DNA of 64,000 bases, taken from contig NZ_AIDW01000021.1 in NCBI RefSeq assembly GCF_000251145.1, positions 1 through 64,000 of the forward strand, given 5' to 3'. Below, piece by piece: positions 8,383 through 17,744 of this stretch. Each line of letters begins with the position of its first letter. Position 1 is the stretch's first letter. The notes beneath the pieces were generated by a model. It was given only the letters and a program-made list of their open reading frames with translations. It had not been told where the DNA came from and made no database searches. The stretch comes from Sphingomonas sp. PAMC 26621. Its GTDB lineage: Bacteria; Pseudomonadota; Alphaproteobacteria; Sphingomonadales; Sphingomonadaceae. The translations under genes and the position numbers were made by a program.

Positions 8383-10119
8383 ATGATGGTGTCTCGCGTT
8401 GCGTTGCTGCTGGCCGGCCTGTCGCTGACCGCAGCAGCCCTCCCGCAGAAGGGCGAGCCGCCGATCACCGCGCAAACGCAGAAGTCGGGCGGCGCAATCG
8501 ATCCCGACCAGGCGAAGCTGACCTTCGCGGCGGCCGACCTCGCGTTCGAAATCCTGCCCGAAACCCAGTCGCTGCGCGGGATCGCCACGCTCGACTTCGC
8601 GGCCCGCGCGCCGCTCGCGCGGCTCGTCGTCGATCTCGATCGCAACCTGCCGGTCGAGTCGATCGCGATCGACGGGACCGACCTCCGCCCCGACGCCTGG
8701 ACCAACCCCGAGGGCCAGTTGCGGATCACCCTGCCGCACACCGTCCCCGCCGGCCGGCACGTAATCGCGCGGATCGTCTATGGCGGGCAGCCCCACGTCG
8801 CGGTCAAAGCGCCGTGGGATTCGGGGATGGTCTGGTCGACGACCCCCGACGGCGCGACCTGGTTCGCCACGACCGCAGAAGGGATCGGCTGCGACCTGTT
8901 CTGGCCGTGCCTCGACTTCCCGACCGGCAAACCCGGCGTCGTCACTCTGCACATCACCGTCCCCCACGGGCTCAAGGCCCCGTCGAACGGCGTGCTTCTC
9001 GGGGTCGACACGCTCGCCGACGGGCGCACCCGCTGGAACTGGCGGGTCAAGCGTCCGACCACCTACGGCATCGCGCTCAACGTCGGGCCGTACGAACAGC
9101 TCTCGGGCAGCTACAAGAGCCGCTTCGGCAACACGATCCCACTCTTTTACTGGTATCTCCCCGGCGAGGACGCACCGGCGCGCGCGCTCTTCGCCGAATT
9201 CGCGCCGACGCTCGACTTCTTCGAAAGCCAGATCGGCCCCTATCCGTTCGGCGACGAGAAGGTCGGCGTCGTGGAAACCCCGCACAAGGGCATGGAGCAT
9301 CAGACGATCAACGCCTACGGCAACGGCTATGCCAAGGCCCCCGAAGGGTTCGACTGGCTGTTCCAGCACGAATTCGCGCACGAATGGTTCGGCAACCAGC
9401 TCACCGCCGCCGACTGGGACGATTACTGGCTGCACGAGGGCTATGCCGAATATATGCAGCCCCTCTACGGCCGCTGGCGCGAGGGTGACGCGCGCTACGC
9501 GGTGATGATGGACGATCAGCGCAACAAGATCGCCAATCTCCGCCCGATCGTCTCGGGGACCGTCCGCACCGAGGAGCAGGTGTATGAGATCGCCAAGGGC
9601 GGTCCGGGCCAGGACATCTACTACAAAGGCGCATGGATGCTCCACACGCTGCGCGGGTTGATCGGCGACCGCGCGTTTCGCGACGTGACTCGCCTCGCGG
9701 TCTACGGGCGGCTCGATCCGCGGCCGGGCAATTTCGTGCCGCGCTATGGCACCACCGCCGAATTCGAACGGATCGTCCGGCGCGTGACGGGCAAGGACTA
9801 TGGCTGGTTCTTCGACGTCTATCTCCGGCACGCCGCCTTGCCCGACCTGATCGAGACGCGCACGCCGACTCGACTGTCGGTCCACTGGAATGCACCGGGC
9901 GGCCGCCCCTTCCCCTTGCCGGTCGAGGTACAGGTCGGCGGCCGGGTCGTGCGTCTGCCGATGTCCGCCGGGTTCGGCAGTGTCGCGGTCGCGCCCGGAA
10001 CGCATGTCGTGGTCGATCCCGCGGCCCGCGTGCTCCGTCGCTCGATCGCGGTCGAGCAATATCAGGCTTGGCGCGATGACCAGGGGCGCAAGAGAGCCAC
10101 GACGACCGCCAAGGATTGA
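8383..10119 (+). CDS. M1 family zinc aminopeptidase, exported
   Basis: Gluzincin-type aminopeptidase of family M1, 578 residues, shorter than the 850-residue PepN class and lacking its C-terminal domains. A signal peptide (residues 1-20, ending TAAALP) places it in the periplasm or envelope. The zinc site is HEFAHEW at residues 329-335 (His329, Glu330, His333), with the third ligand Glu352 in LHEGYAEY. The exopeptidase motif appears as KGMEHQ, with His in place of the common Asn of GAMEN. It begins with ATGATG; the second Met is possible. The methyltransferase-like gene follows closely and may be co-transcribed. Substrate unknown. Confidence 0.92.
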   Translation: MMVSRVALLLAGLSLTAAALPQKGEPPITAQTQKSGGAIDPDQAKLTFAAADLAFEILPETQSLRGIATLDFAARAPLARLVVDLDRNLPVESIAIDGTDLRPDAWTNPEGQLRITLPHTVPAGRHVIARIVYGGQPHVAVKAPWDSGMVWSTTPDGATWFATTAEGIGCDLFWPCLDFPTGKPGVVTLHITVPHGLKAPSNGVLLGVDTLADGRTRWNWRVKRPTTYGIALNVGPYEQLSGSYKSRFGNTIPLFYWYLPGEDAPARALFAEFAPTLDFFESQIGPYPFGDEKVGVVETPHKGMEHQTINAYGNGYAKAPEGFDWLFQHEFAHEWFGNQLTAADWDDYWLHEGYAEYMQPLYGRWREGDARYAVMMDDQRNKIANLRPIVSGTVRTEEQVYEIAKGGPGQDIYYKGAWMLHTLRGLIGDRAFRDVTRLAVYGRLDPRPGNFVPRYGTTAEFERIVRRVTGKDYGWFFDVYLRHAALPDLIETRTPTRLSVHWNAPGGRPFPLPVEVQVGGRVVRLPMSAGFGSVAVAPGTHVVVDPAARVLRRSIAVEQYQAWRDDQGRKRATTTAKD

Positions 10120-10145
10120 CCCACCCGGTTCCCATGGAGACCTTC

Positions 10146-10745
10146 ATGCGTTTTGCCCCCGTCCCCGTCGCGCTTCCCGGCCTCGTTGCGCTGAGCGTGG
10201 GTCTTCTGGCGTTCCTTTACGTTTTGCTGCTGGCGCGCGCGCGGGGACGCCGTGCGCCGCGCAGCGCGGATAGCGGACGTCGCAACGCCTCGATCGGATG
10301 GATCCTCGTCCAGGGTTTCGGGATCGCGGTGGCCGGGCTTGGACCGATCGTAACCACGCGCGGCTCGGTGTCGCCGCTCGCGCTGGCGAGCGCTGCGGTC
10401 GTCCTGCTCCTGATGCTCGCGGCGGCGGCGCTGTTCGATTCCGCCTCGCGGACGATGGGGCGCAACTGGGCGCTCGTCGCGCGGACCCGCGGCGACGGCA
10501 CGCTGGTCGAGACCGGACCCTTCGCTTATGTCCGCAACCCGATCTACGCCGCGCTGCTGCTCATCCTGCTGGCGCTGGCGCTCGCCTGCGGGCATTTCGC
10601 CAATCTGGTCGTCGCGCTCCCGGTCTTCGCGCTCGGCACCGCGATGCGGATCCGGCATGAGGAGGCGGTGCTGCGTGCGGCGTTCGGTGTGGCGTATGAT
10701 CGCTATGCCGCGCGCGTGAAGCGGTTCGTGCCGGGCGTCTTCTGA
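10146..10745 (+). CDS. Isoprenylcysteine methyltransferase-like membrane protein
   Basis: About 199 residues with four or five hydrophobic helices (roughly residues 8-28, 48-66, 74-94, 125-150). The C-terminal half carries the ICMT/PEMT family pattern: SRTMGRNWAL, then GPFAYVRNPIYAALLL and RIRHEEAVL..FG..YDRYAARVKRFVPG. These are the SAM-binding and catalytic segments of this methyltransferase superfamily. I chose ATG 10146, which follows GGAG with 6-base spacing; an ATG at 10134 and a TTG at 10116 are also in frame. It follows the M1 peptidase by 26 bases. The substrate cannot be inferred. Confidence 0.83.
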   Translation: MRFAPVPVALPGLVALSVGLLAFLYVLLLARARGRRAPRSADSGRRNASIGWILVQGFGIAVAGLGPIVTTRGSVSPLALASAAVVLLLMLAAAALFDSASRTMGRNWALVARTRGDGTLVETGPFAYVRNPIYAALLLILLALALACGHFANLVVALPVFALGTAMRIRHEEAVLRAAFGVAYDRYAARVKRFVPGVF

Positions 10746-10774
10746 CGCGATCGCCGCGCCGCCGCCGGCAGTAC

Positions 10775-11425
10775 CTAGCCCGCCACCGCCGGCACCGAGC
10801 CGGGCACCTTCGGCGTCACCGGCACCAGTTCGTACAGATCAAGCAGCGCTCCGTTCCCCGCGCGCGTCATCACCATTCGCCAACGAAACGCCGAGACGCG
10901 TTCGACCACCGCCGCCACGTTGAGCGCAGGGTTCGCGCCGTATGCCGGCGCCGCACCACCCCGCACCGGCAGGAACGCGCCGAGAAAGACGCCGCGCGTA
11001 TCATTATGGTCGAACAGCCAGCCGCGCGGCTGGCTCGCGCCGCTCTGCTTGTTGAATGCGACCCCATCGGCCGTGGCGACGACCGTGCAGAAATCCGGCT
11101 TGGCCGTCGCAAACCCCGCGTGCCCGCCAAACCGCACCAGCCGACAATAATAGAGACCCGGCGGCAAGTCCGGCTTCGGAAGCGCAATCGCAGGATCGAC
11201 CAGCGGGCCTTCCGCAGCATAAGCGCCGCGCATCCGCCGTGGCACCGCCGCCCGCGCGCGACTCCACGTCGTGTCGAGCTGATCGATCGCCGCCCGGTCG
11301 ACCGGCGTGAGACGCATATGCCAGTCAGTGGGAATGTCCGGTTGGGTGGCAACGGCGAGCCGGGGGTGCGGCGCACACCCCCCGAGCGCCACGCCAGCGA
11401 AGAGCAGCATCGTGATGATGCGCAT
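10775..11425 (-). CDS. DUF4893 domain lipoprotein
   Basis: 216 residues. The N-terminus has a lipoprotein signal with lipobox ALGGC (Cys16), so the mature protein is probably membrane-anchored. The rest matches my recollection of DUF4893, a family seen mainly in sphingomonads, with the stretch LPPGLYYCRLVRFG and a Trp-rich GWLFDHNDTRGVFLGA segment. The function is not known. It lies leftward downstream of clpX, separated from it by a strong terminator, so it probably has its own promoter. It converges with the ICMT-like gene. Confidence 0.75.
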   Translation of the reverse strand: MRIITMLLFAGVALGGCAPHPRLAVATQPDIPTDWHMRLTPVDRAAIDQLDTTWSRARAAVPRRMRGAYAAEGPLVDPAIALPKPDLPPGLYYCRLVRFGGHAGFATAKPDFCTVVATADGVAFNKQSGASQPRGWLFDHNDTRGVFLGAFLPVRGGAAPAYGANPALNVAAVVERVSAFRWRMVMTRAGNGALLDLYELVPVTPKVPGSVPAVAG

Positions 11426-11521
11426 GACCGTCTACTCCGGGCAACAGGACCGAACCTTGGCCGAAAGGCAGGTATACGCCCGGTAACCGTCGCTGGTTAA
11501 CGAATGGTGAATTTCGCACGC

Positions 11522-11554
11522 AAAAAAAGGGCGCCGATCGCTCGGCGCCCTTTT
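11522..11554 (-). terminator. Rho-independent terminator of clpX
   Basis: Nine-base-pair stem GGGCGCCGA/TCGGCGCCC with a TCGC loop. Read leftward it is followed by seven T residues; read rightward by four, so it could work weakly in both directions. It lies 22 bases after the clpX stop. Confidence 0.88.
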
Positions 11555-11576
11555 CGATCCGGATGAAGGAGCGCTG

Positions 11577-12845
11577 TTACGCCGCCCCCGCCCCGGCCTT
11601 TTCCTTCTTGGCATAGACGCGGATCGGCTCCTTGCGGCCGTCGATCACGTCCTTGTCGATCATCACCTCGTCGACGCCGTCCATCCCGGGCAGGTCGAAC
11701 ATGGTATCGAGCAAGATGCCCTCGAGGATCGAGCGAAGCCCGCGCGCCCCGGTCTTGCGATCGATCGCCTTCTTGGCGACCTGCACCAGCGCCTCGTCGG
11801 TGAAGCCGAGCTTGACCGTCTCCATGTCGAACAGCTTCTGATACTGCTTCACCAAAGCGTTCTTCGGCTCGGTCAGGATCGTCACCAGTGCCGGCACGTC
11901 GAGATCCTCGAGCGTCGCGATCACCGGCAGACGGCCGACGAACTCGGGGATGAGCCCGAACTTGAGCAGATCCTCGGGCTCGACCGCCTTGAGCGTTTCG
12001 CCGGTCCGGCGTTCCTCAGGGCTTGCGACATAGGCACCGAAGCCGATCGACTTGCCCTGCAGACGATCCCCGATGATCTTCTCGATGCCGCTGAACGCGC
12101 CACCGCAGATGAACAGGATGTTCGTCGTGTCGACCTGCAGGAATTCCTGCTGCGGATGCTTGCGGCCACCCTGCGGCGGAACGCTCGCGGTGGTGCCTTC
12201 CATCAGCTTGAGCAGCGCCTGCTGGACGCCCTCGCCCGACACGTCGCGCGTGATCGACGGGTTCTCGGCCTTGCGGCTGATCTTGTCGATCTCGTCGATG
12301 TACACGATCCCGCGCTGTGCCCGCTCGACGTTATAGTCGGATGCCTGGAGCAGCTTGAGGATGATGTTCTCGACATCCTCGCCGACGTAACCCGCTTCGG
12401 TCAGCGTGGTCGCATCGGCCATCGTGAACGGCACGTCGAGGATGCGCGCAAGCGTCTGCGCGAGCAGCGTCTTGCCGCAGCCGGTAGGGCCCATCAGCAG
12501 GATGTTCGACTTGGCAAGCTCGACGTCCGCGCCCTTCTGGCCGTGGTTGAGGCGCTTGTAATGGTTGTGCACCGCCACCGAGAGCACGCGCTTGGCGCGC
12601 TTCTGGCCGATGACATAATCATCGAGCACGTCGCAGATTTCCTGCGGCGTGGGCACGCCGCCGTCCTTCTTGCTCACCAGCGCGGACTTCGTCTCCTCGC
12701 GGATGATGTCGTTGCACAGTTCGACGCATTCATCGCAGATGAAAACGGTAGGGCCCGCAATCAGCTTGCGGACTTCGTGCTGCGATTTGCCGCAGAACGA
12801 GCAATAAAGCGTGCTCTTGGAGTCGCCGCCGGTCATCTTTGGCAT
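11577..12845 (-). CDS. clpX: ClpXP protease ATPase subunit ClpX
   Basis: AAA+ unfoldase that feeds substrates into ClpP. It has 422 residues, the normal length. The N-terminal zinc-binding domain has four cysteines (Cys15, Cys18, Cys37, Cys40). The AAA+ core shows Walker A GPTGCGKT, Walker B IVYIDEID and the pore-loop GYVGEDVE region; [13 protein letters not shown] is the sensor-2 segment near the C-terminus. The tripeptide IGF of the ClpP-docking loop is present in KSIGFGA. It lies 164 bases downstream of clpP on the same strand and ends at a strong terminator. Confidence 0.98.
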   Translation of the reverse strand: MPKMTGGDSKSTLYCSFCGKSQHEVRKLIAGPTVFICDECVELCNDIIREETKSALVSKKDGGVPTPQEICDVLDDYVIGQKRAKRVLSVAVHNHYKRLNHGQKGADVELAKSNILLMGPTGCGKTLLAQTLARILDVPFTMADATTLTEAGYVGEDVENIILKLLQASDYNVERAQRGIVYIDEIDKISRKAENPSITRDVSGEGVQQALLKLMEGTTASVPPQGGRKHPQQEFLQVDTTNILFICGGAFSGIEKIIGDRLQGKSIGFGAYVASPEERRTGETLKAVEPEDLLKFGLIPEFVGRLPVIATLEDLDVPALVTILTEPKNALVKQYQKLFDMETVKLGFTDEALVQVAKKAIDRKTGARGLRSILEGILLDTMFDLPGMDGVDEVMIDKDVIDGRKEPIRVYAKKEKAGAGAA

Positions 12846-12946
12846 TTAGTCCATCCTTGGCAGCCCTTGGGGCGCACTACTGCGAGGGTCCATCCTAGAC
12901 CGCCCCCGCGCGATCCGACAATCACCAAAATCGTCTCAAGATCGGT

Positions 12947-12976
12947 GTGCCGGGCTAAACCGTGGACGCCCGGCAC
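12947..12976. other. Hairpin between clpP and clpX
   Basis: Perfect 9-bp inverted repeat GTGCCGGGC/GCCCGGCAC with a 12-base loop in the 164-base clpP-clpX gap. Neither strand has a following T-run. It may be an attenuating or mRNA-stabilising structure that separates expression of the two genes; function is inference. Confidence 0.5.
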
Positions 12977-13009
12977 TGAATATACGGTGAATTTACGATA
13001 TTTACGAAA

Positions 13010-13711
13010 TTATGCGGAGGTCAGCGCGGGCGGCGTGGTCGAGTCGTCGGGCAAGGCCGGACGCTTGTCGAACACCTGGTCGACCAGACCGAACTCCTTG
13101 GCCTCATGCGCCTCGAGGAACGTATCACGATCCATCGCCCGCTCGATCTCCTCGATCGGCTTGCCGGTGTACTGGGCGTAGAGCGCATTCATCCGGTTCT
13201 TGATCCGCTGGATTTCCTTCGCCTGGATCTGGATGTCGCTCGCCATGCCTTGCGCCCCGCCCGACGGCTGGTGGATCATGATCCGCGCGTTCGTCAGCGC
13301 GACGCGCATGCCGGGCTCGCCTGCTGCGAGCAGGAAGCTGCCCATCGAAGCGGCCTGGCCCATGCAGACCGTGCCGACGCGCGGCCGGATGTACTGCATC
13401 GTGTCATGGATCGCCATGCCCGCCGTGACGACGCCGCCCGGCGAGTTGATGTACATGAAGATGTCCTTCTTCGGATTCTCCGATTCCAAGAACAGCAGCT
13501 GGGCGCTGATCACCGAGGCCATATGGTCCTCGACGCCGCCCGTGATGAAGATGATGCGTTCGCGCAGCAGCCGCGAATAAATGTCGAAGCTGCGCTCGCC
13601 GCGATTGGATTGCTCGATGACGATCGGGACGAGGCCGCCCTGCGGGGAGGTCGTCAGCCCGGCGCCGTGAATGGGGGCCAGGAAGTCACCGGTGTCGAAC
13701 GGATTGCGCAT
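13010..13711 (-). CDS. clpP: ClpP endopeptidase subunit
   Basis: Serine peptidase that forms the tetradecameric proteolytic barrel. It has 233 residues, slightly longer than E. coli ClpP because of a short C-terminal tail rich in Pro and Thr. The catalytic triad is visible: Ser122 in GQAASMGS, His147 in MIHQPSGG and Asp196 in AMDRDTFL. It is upstream of clpX in the same direction. A candidate sigma-32 promoter lies 41-69 bases before the ATG. In many relatives tig sits directly upstream; here an unrelated rightward membrane protein gene separates them. Confidence 0.97.
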   Translation of the reverse strand: MRNPFDTGDFLAPIHGAGLTTSPQGGLVPIVIEQSNRGERSFDIYSRLLRERIIFITGGVEDHMASVISAQLLFLESENPKKDIFMYINSPGGVVTAGMAIHDTMQYIRPRVGTVCMGQAASMGSFLLAAGEPGMRVALTNARIMIHQPSGGAQGMASDIQIQAKEIQRIKNRMNALYAQYTGKPIEEIERAMDRDTFLEAHEAKEFGLVDQVFDKRPALPDDSTTPPALTSA

Positions 13712-14044
13712 GATGAGTCTTGAAATCCTTTATGCCCCGAAGAGGCACCATACATCGGCGCTGGCGGAAACGAGTTCAAGCCCCGTCACGGATCACGCGA
13801 CGATCAGGGACCAGCAAACCCCCGCCCCGTTGAGTCTCCCTCGCCACGCCCGCATCATCGCCTGCCCGGCTTCGAGACCGCGTTCGGGGAGGGCAGCGAT
13901 TGCTTGCTCGCATGCGCGGCATGCTTTACCCGCACCTGCGACCCCGCATTCCGGAACAACAGTTCACCAGCCCAACCCGCCCAGTATGCGCCACCCGCCA
14001 CGTCGCCCTGAGCGATTCCGGCAAAGACACATCAGCAGGATTGC
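13712..14044. other. 333-base divergent intergenic region
   Basis: Lies between clpP (leftward) and the membrane protein gene (rightward). The clpP-proximal part holds the sigma-32-like promoter. The remainder contains no convincing gene, RNA or repeat. An AGGA about 5 bases before the ATG at 14045 is the likely ribosome binding site of the rightward gene. Confidence 0.6.
13752..13780 (-). promoter_or_regulatory. Candidate sigma-32 promoter of clpP
   Basis: Reverse strand CTTGAA (13780-13775) matches the sigma-32 -35 core exactly. After a 15-base spacer comes GCCGATGT (13759-13752), a five-of-seven match to CCCCATnT. A start near 13745 would leave a leader of about 35 bases. Confidence 0.45.
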
Positions 14045-15568
14045 ATGACGCGCTGTGAAATAACCCGGTTACGGCCCGCTCAATATCTCTTGCTTCTTGC
14101 AAGTGCGATGTTCCTTTGGCCGGGGATCGTCAATAACGGCCCCTTTTACTTCAGCGATACGATCGCTTATGTTCGCGGTGTCGACGCGGCGGTTTATCAT
14201 GCGACCGGAATTTCCAGCGAGTGGACGTCCAAGGCTGCAAAGCCTGCTACCGCGACACCGGACGCAAGACCCGCCGTCGCAGCCGCACAAGCACCCGTCC
14301 TTAGCAAGCCAGTCCTGCTCGGACGGTCAGCCTACTACGGCATCATCCTGTATTTAGGGGTATTCTTACACAGCTTCTGGGCGGTCCTGCTGGTGCAGGC
14401 GCTCATTGCAACGTCGATCCTGATCATCTTGCTGCGTCATTTCGTCGATCCGGGCGAGGGTCGACACTTCGCGATCGTGACTGTCGGCGGTCTTGCGCTG
14501 CTTTCGGTAACGCCGCTTCCGTTCTTCGTCTGCCTGCTCATGCCCGACCTTTTCAGCGGAATCACGATCGTCGCCGCGGCCGTGGTTCTGTTCGGATGGA
14601 AGCGGGAGCGACCGTTGGTGCGCGGCTATCTCGTGGCGATCTTGGCCCTCGCCGCGCTGGCACATTCGTCGAACGTGCTGTTGCTCGGCAGCCTAGGCCT
14701 CGCCTTCGCGGCCTGGACGCTGCTGCGACCGCAACGGAGGCCCGCAGGGATCGCACGCTTGCTGCCCCCCGCCGTCCTGCTCGGGTGCGCGCTGATCGGC
14801 CTTGCCGGTGAAAGTGCTTTCACCGCCGCGATCACGCGAATCACCGGCCAGGCCCCGATCCGCCCCCCTTTCCTGACCGCGCGCTTTGTCGACGACGGCC
14901 CGGGAACCGCCTATCTCCGCGCGAACTGTGGTCACTCCGACCTGGCGCTCTGCAAATTCGTCGACCGGCTTCCCGTTCCAAGCGATGGCTTCCTGTGGGA
15001 TCCGGACCCCAGGACGGGCGTGTTCATGACCGTCCCACCGGAACAGCAGCGCCTTCTCGCCGCCGAGCAGTTCCCCTTCGTGCTTGCCAGCGTTCGGAAC
15101 GCCCCCGTGGCAACCGCGGCGATGCTGGTGCGCGACTTCGCGACGCAGATCGGCAAGGGCGGTCTTTCCGAGTTTTATTACAACCGCGAGCAACAACGCT
15201 ATTTCGAAGTCAAGCTGCCGGCGGCGGTGTTTGCCGAGGTGCGCCAGTCCCCGGCGTATCGCGGCACGATCCCGCTTGCCCCGTTCGAAACGATCTCGCT
15301 GCTATTGTCGATCGGCGCGGCGGCGATCCTAATCTCGTCCTGGCTTCCCCGATCACCCCTTGCACCCTGGTCGGGCTACGCCACGACCGCCCTCGGGGGC
15401 GTGCTGGTCAACGATCTGGTCTGCGGCTGTCTCTCCACGCCGCATGATCGCTACCAGATGCGCGTCATATGGGTGCTTCCGGCCGTCGCCGCAGCGATGC
15501 TGATCGCGCGTTGGGCGGACGCCGGAGCAGTCCGCACGCCCGCTCCGATCGATTCCACCAAAGCCTGA
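14045..15568 (+). CDS. Unknown polytopic membrane protein
   Basis: 507 residues, not assigned to a family. Hydrophobic segments suggest about nine to eleven membrane helices: residues 10-28, 90-130, 140-180, 190-225, 240-262, then a large hydrophilic loop (about 265-405), and helices near 415-435, 445-465 and 475-492. The N-terminal region has FYFSDTIAYVRG, an acidic first-loop pattern reminiscent of GT-C glycosyltransferases, but this is weak. AGGA precedes the ATG. It interrupts the usual tig-clpP order and points the opposite way. Composition is slightly less GC-extreme than its neighbours, which could mean later acquisition. Confidence 0.75.
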   Translation: MTRCEITRLRPAQYLLLLASAMFLWPGIVNNGPFYFSDTIAYVRGVDAAVYHATGISSEWTSKAAKPATATPDARPAVAAAQAPVLSKPVLLGRSAYYGIILYLGVFLHSFWAVLLVQALIATSILIILLRHFVDPGEGRHFAIVTVGGLALLSVTPLPFFVCLLMPDLFSGITIVAAAVVLFGWKRERPLVRGYLVAILALAALAHSSNVLLLGSLGLAFAAWTLLRPQRRPAGIARLLPPAVLLGCALIGLAGESAFTAAITRITGQAPIRPPFLTARFVDDGPGTAYLRANCGHSDLALCKFVDRLPVPSDGFLWDPDPRTGVFMTVPPEQQRLLAAEQFPFVLASVRNAPVATAAMLVRDFATQIGKGGLSEFYYNREQQRYFEVKLPAAVFAEVRQSPAYRGTIPLAPFETISLLLSIGAAAILISSWLPRSPLAPWSGYATTALGGVLVNDLVCGCLSTPHDRYQMRVIWVLPAVAAAMLIARWADAGAVRTPAPIDSTKA

Positions 15569-15723
15569 GACCGTTTGTCGGCAACGTCGGAGCCGCCCGT
15601 CGCAAACCCGACGGACGGGTCGGCATGGCCTTTCCGCCGTGTCGTGGCGACTATCTCGACACTGCCGAACCTCTGATGGCCGAAGCCGGCATAGGCATTG
15701 GCCGTGACAATAATTCCGCACAA

Positions 15724-15758
15724 ACGAAAACAGGGGCGGTCCGTAGACCGCCCCTGCC
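15724..15758 (-). terminator. Rho-independent terminator of tig
   Basis: An 11-bp perfect stem CAGGGGCGGTC/GACCGCCCCTG with loop CGTA. Read leftward the stem is followed by TTTTCGTTTG. It lies 33 bases after the tig stop. Confidence 0.8.
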
Positions 15759-15790
15759 GTATCATCGTGCCGTGGTTGAACCCGGAAGGT

Positions 15791-17440
15791 TCAGGCCTCG
15801 GGCTCCTCCGTCGGAGCAGCAGCCTTCTTCTTGGCCGGTGCCTTCTTTGCGGGAGCCTCGGTCGCTGCCTCACCCTCGGTGGAAGGCGCTGCCTTCTTGG
15901 CAGGCGCCTTCTTGGTAGCGGCCTTCTTTACTGGTTCCGCCGGGGCCGCCTCGGCTTGATCGGCCGGGGTAGCGGCGTCGGTCACAGGGGCCTCGGCATC
16001 GACTTCCGCAGCGCCTTCAGCATCGGATGCCTTGGCCTTCTTCGCCGGGGCCTTCTTGGCTGCCTTGGGCTTGTGATTGTCATGGTCGTGGCTGTGCGTG
16101 CCGGTCGAGAAACCCTCGTCACTCTCGATCGCTGCCTCGAGCTCCTCACGCGTCACTTCGCGATCGGTGATCTCGGACTTTTCGAACAGGTAATCGACGA
16201 CCTTGTCCTCATACAGCGGCGCACGGAGCTGGGCGGCTGCCATCGGCTCCTGCTGGACGTACTGGAGGAAGCGCTGGCGATCCTCCGGGCCGTACTGCTG
16301 GGCTGCCTGCGCGATCAGGCGGTTCATTTCCTGCTGGCTGACTTCGACGCCATTGGCCTGGCCGATCTCGCTGAGCAACAGGCCCAGGCGAACCCGACGC
16401 TCGGCGATCTTCTGGTAATCGTCCCGCTCGGATTCCATCTCGGCGAGTGCTGCCGCCGGATCTTCCTCGTGCGTCGCTTCATGCTCGAGCTGCTGCCAAA
16501 TCTGGCCGAACTCGGCCTCGACCATCGACGGCGGCACTTCGAAGTCATGCCCCTCGGCGAGCTGGTCGAGCAGCTTGCGCTTCATGTAGGTGCGCGTGAG
16601 ACCATTGAGCTCCTGCTCGATCTGGCCCTTGAGCAGCTCGGTCAGCTGCTCGAGGCTCTGCAGGCCAAGCGAGGTCGCGAGCTCGTCGTCGATCTTGGTC
16701 TCGCCCGCGGTCTTCACCGACTTGATCGTCAGGTCGAACGTCGCGGCCTTGCCGGCCAGTTCCTTGGCCTGATAATCGGCCGGGAAGTTGACGTTGATCT
16801 GGCGCTCGTCGCCAGCCTTCACGCCGACGACCTGCTCCTCAAAGCCCGGGATCAGACGCCCCGAACCGATTTCGACCGACATGTCCTCACCGGTGCCGCC
16901 ATCGAACGCAACGCCGTCGACCTTGCCGACGAAGTCCATCACGACAAGATCGCCGGTCTCCGCCGCGCGATCCTCGGCCTCTTCCCAGCGCTTCTGCTGG
17001 TCGGCGAACTTCTGGAGCTGTGCCTGAACCGCAGCCTCGTCGACGGGCACGGTCAGACGCTCGAGCTTGAGGCCCTCGATCGCCGGGGTCGGCACGTCGG
17101 GGAGCACTTCGAGCTCGACCTTGATGCTGGCGTCCTGCCCAAGCTCATAGCCGTCATCGAGGCTTACCGAAGGCTGCAGCGCCGGGCGCAGCTTGTGCTC
17201 GGCGATCAGCTCCTGGATGCCCTGCTGGATCGAGCTGTTGAGCGCGTCCTGCATCAGCGCCGGGCCGTGCATCTTGCGGACAAGATTGGCGGGCACCTTG
17301 CCGGGGCGGAAGCCGGGCATCTTCACCGTCGGCGCGACGCGCTTCAGTTCGGCGTCAACGCGCGAATCGATGTCCTTCGCGGTGATCTTCAGCGTGTAGG
17401 CGCGCTTCAGGCCCTCGTTCAACGTCTCGACAGTCTGCAT
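15791..17440 (-). CDS. tig: Trigger factor with Lys/Ala-rich C-terminal tail
   Basis: Ribosome-associated chaperone and peptidyl-prolyl isomerase. From the MQTVETLNEG start it has 549 residues, about 115 more than E. coli trigger factor. The N-terminal ribosome-binding signature is GFRPGKVP; the FKBP-like PPIase domain follows (about 150-245, GSGRLIPGFEEQVVGVKAG), then the C-terminal chaperone domain to about residue 440. The extra tail is low-complexity, with repeated KKAPAKK-type blocks interleaved with acidic Ala/Glu stretches. I chose ATG 17440 because conserved sequence begins there; the frame stays open upstream into the tRNA-Leu gene. Confidence 0.95.
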   Translation of the reverse strand: MQTVETLNEGLKRAYTLKITAKDIDSRVDAELKRVAPTVKMPGFRPGKVPANLVRKMHGPALMQDALNSSIQQGIQELIAEHKLRPALQPSVSLDDGYELGQDASIKVELEVLPDVPTPAIEGLKLERLTVPVDEAAVQAQLQKFADQQKRWEEAEDRAAETGDLVVMDFVGKVDGVAFDGGTGEDMSVEIGSGRLIPGFEEQVVGVKAGDERQINVNFPADYQAKELAGKAATFDLTIKSVKTAGETKIDDELATSLGLQSLEQLTELLKGQIEQELNGLTRTYMKRKLLDQLAEGHDFEVPPSMVEAEFGQIWQQLEHEATHEEDPAAALAEMESERDDYQKIAERRVRLGLLLSEIGQANGVEVSQQEMNRLIAQAAQQYGPEDRQRFLQYVQQEPMAAAQLRAPLYEDKVVDYLFEKSEITDREVTREELEAAIESDEGFSTGTHSHDHDNHKPKAAKKAPAKKAKASDAEGAAEVDAEAPVTDAATPADQAEAAPAEPVKKAATKKAPAKKAAPSTEGEAATEAPAKKAPAKKKAAAPTEEPEA

Positions 17441-17500
17441 GTTCAGGTCTGGCCTTTTACAGGAAATTCGTTTGGCTACCGCCCGTTTGCCACGGGCGGC

Positions 17501-17585
17501 TGGTGCGGGCGAAGGGACTCGAACCCCCACATCTTGCGATGGCAGGACCTAAACCTGCTGCGTCTACCAGTTCCGCCACGCCCGC
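17501..17585 (-). tRNA. tRNA-Leu (anticodon TAG)
   Basis: Reverse-strand class II tRNA. The acceptor GCGGGCG pairs with CGCCCGC, followed by A and encoded CCA. The anticodon stem GCAGG/CCTGC holds loop TTTAGGT (anticodon TAG, reading CUA). A long variable arm (CATCGCAAGATG) and T arm GGGGG-TTCGAGT-CCCTT complete it. It lies just upstream of tig on the same strand. Confidence 0.96.
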
Positions 17586-17744
17586 ACAGGACACCGCCGG
17601 TGTGGGGGGCGTCTATAGCAGGCGCGCAGGGTTGGGCAAGTCGCGGCGACACGTGTCGCAAAAACAGTCGAGGCGATTGATCCGGGACAATACGGGGCAA
17701 CCCCCTCCCGGCCCATGCGTTACAAGGCGCAGAGGAGAAAACTG

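Noticed and set aside
13731..13750. CTTGAA followed by CCCC on the forward strand as sigma-32 promoter
   Set aside because: Spacer of 10 is too short and it points away from clpP.
17471..17500. CCGCCCGT/ACGGGCGG hairpin between tRNA-Leu and tig as terminator
   Set aside because: No T-run follows in the leftward direction; tRNA-Leu and tig may be co-transcribed.
15698..17680. 660-residue open frame antisense to tig
   Set aside because: Shadow of trigger factor and tRNA-Leu; Leu/Gly-rich with no motif.
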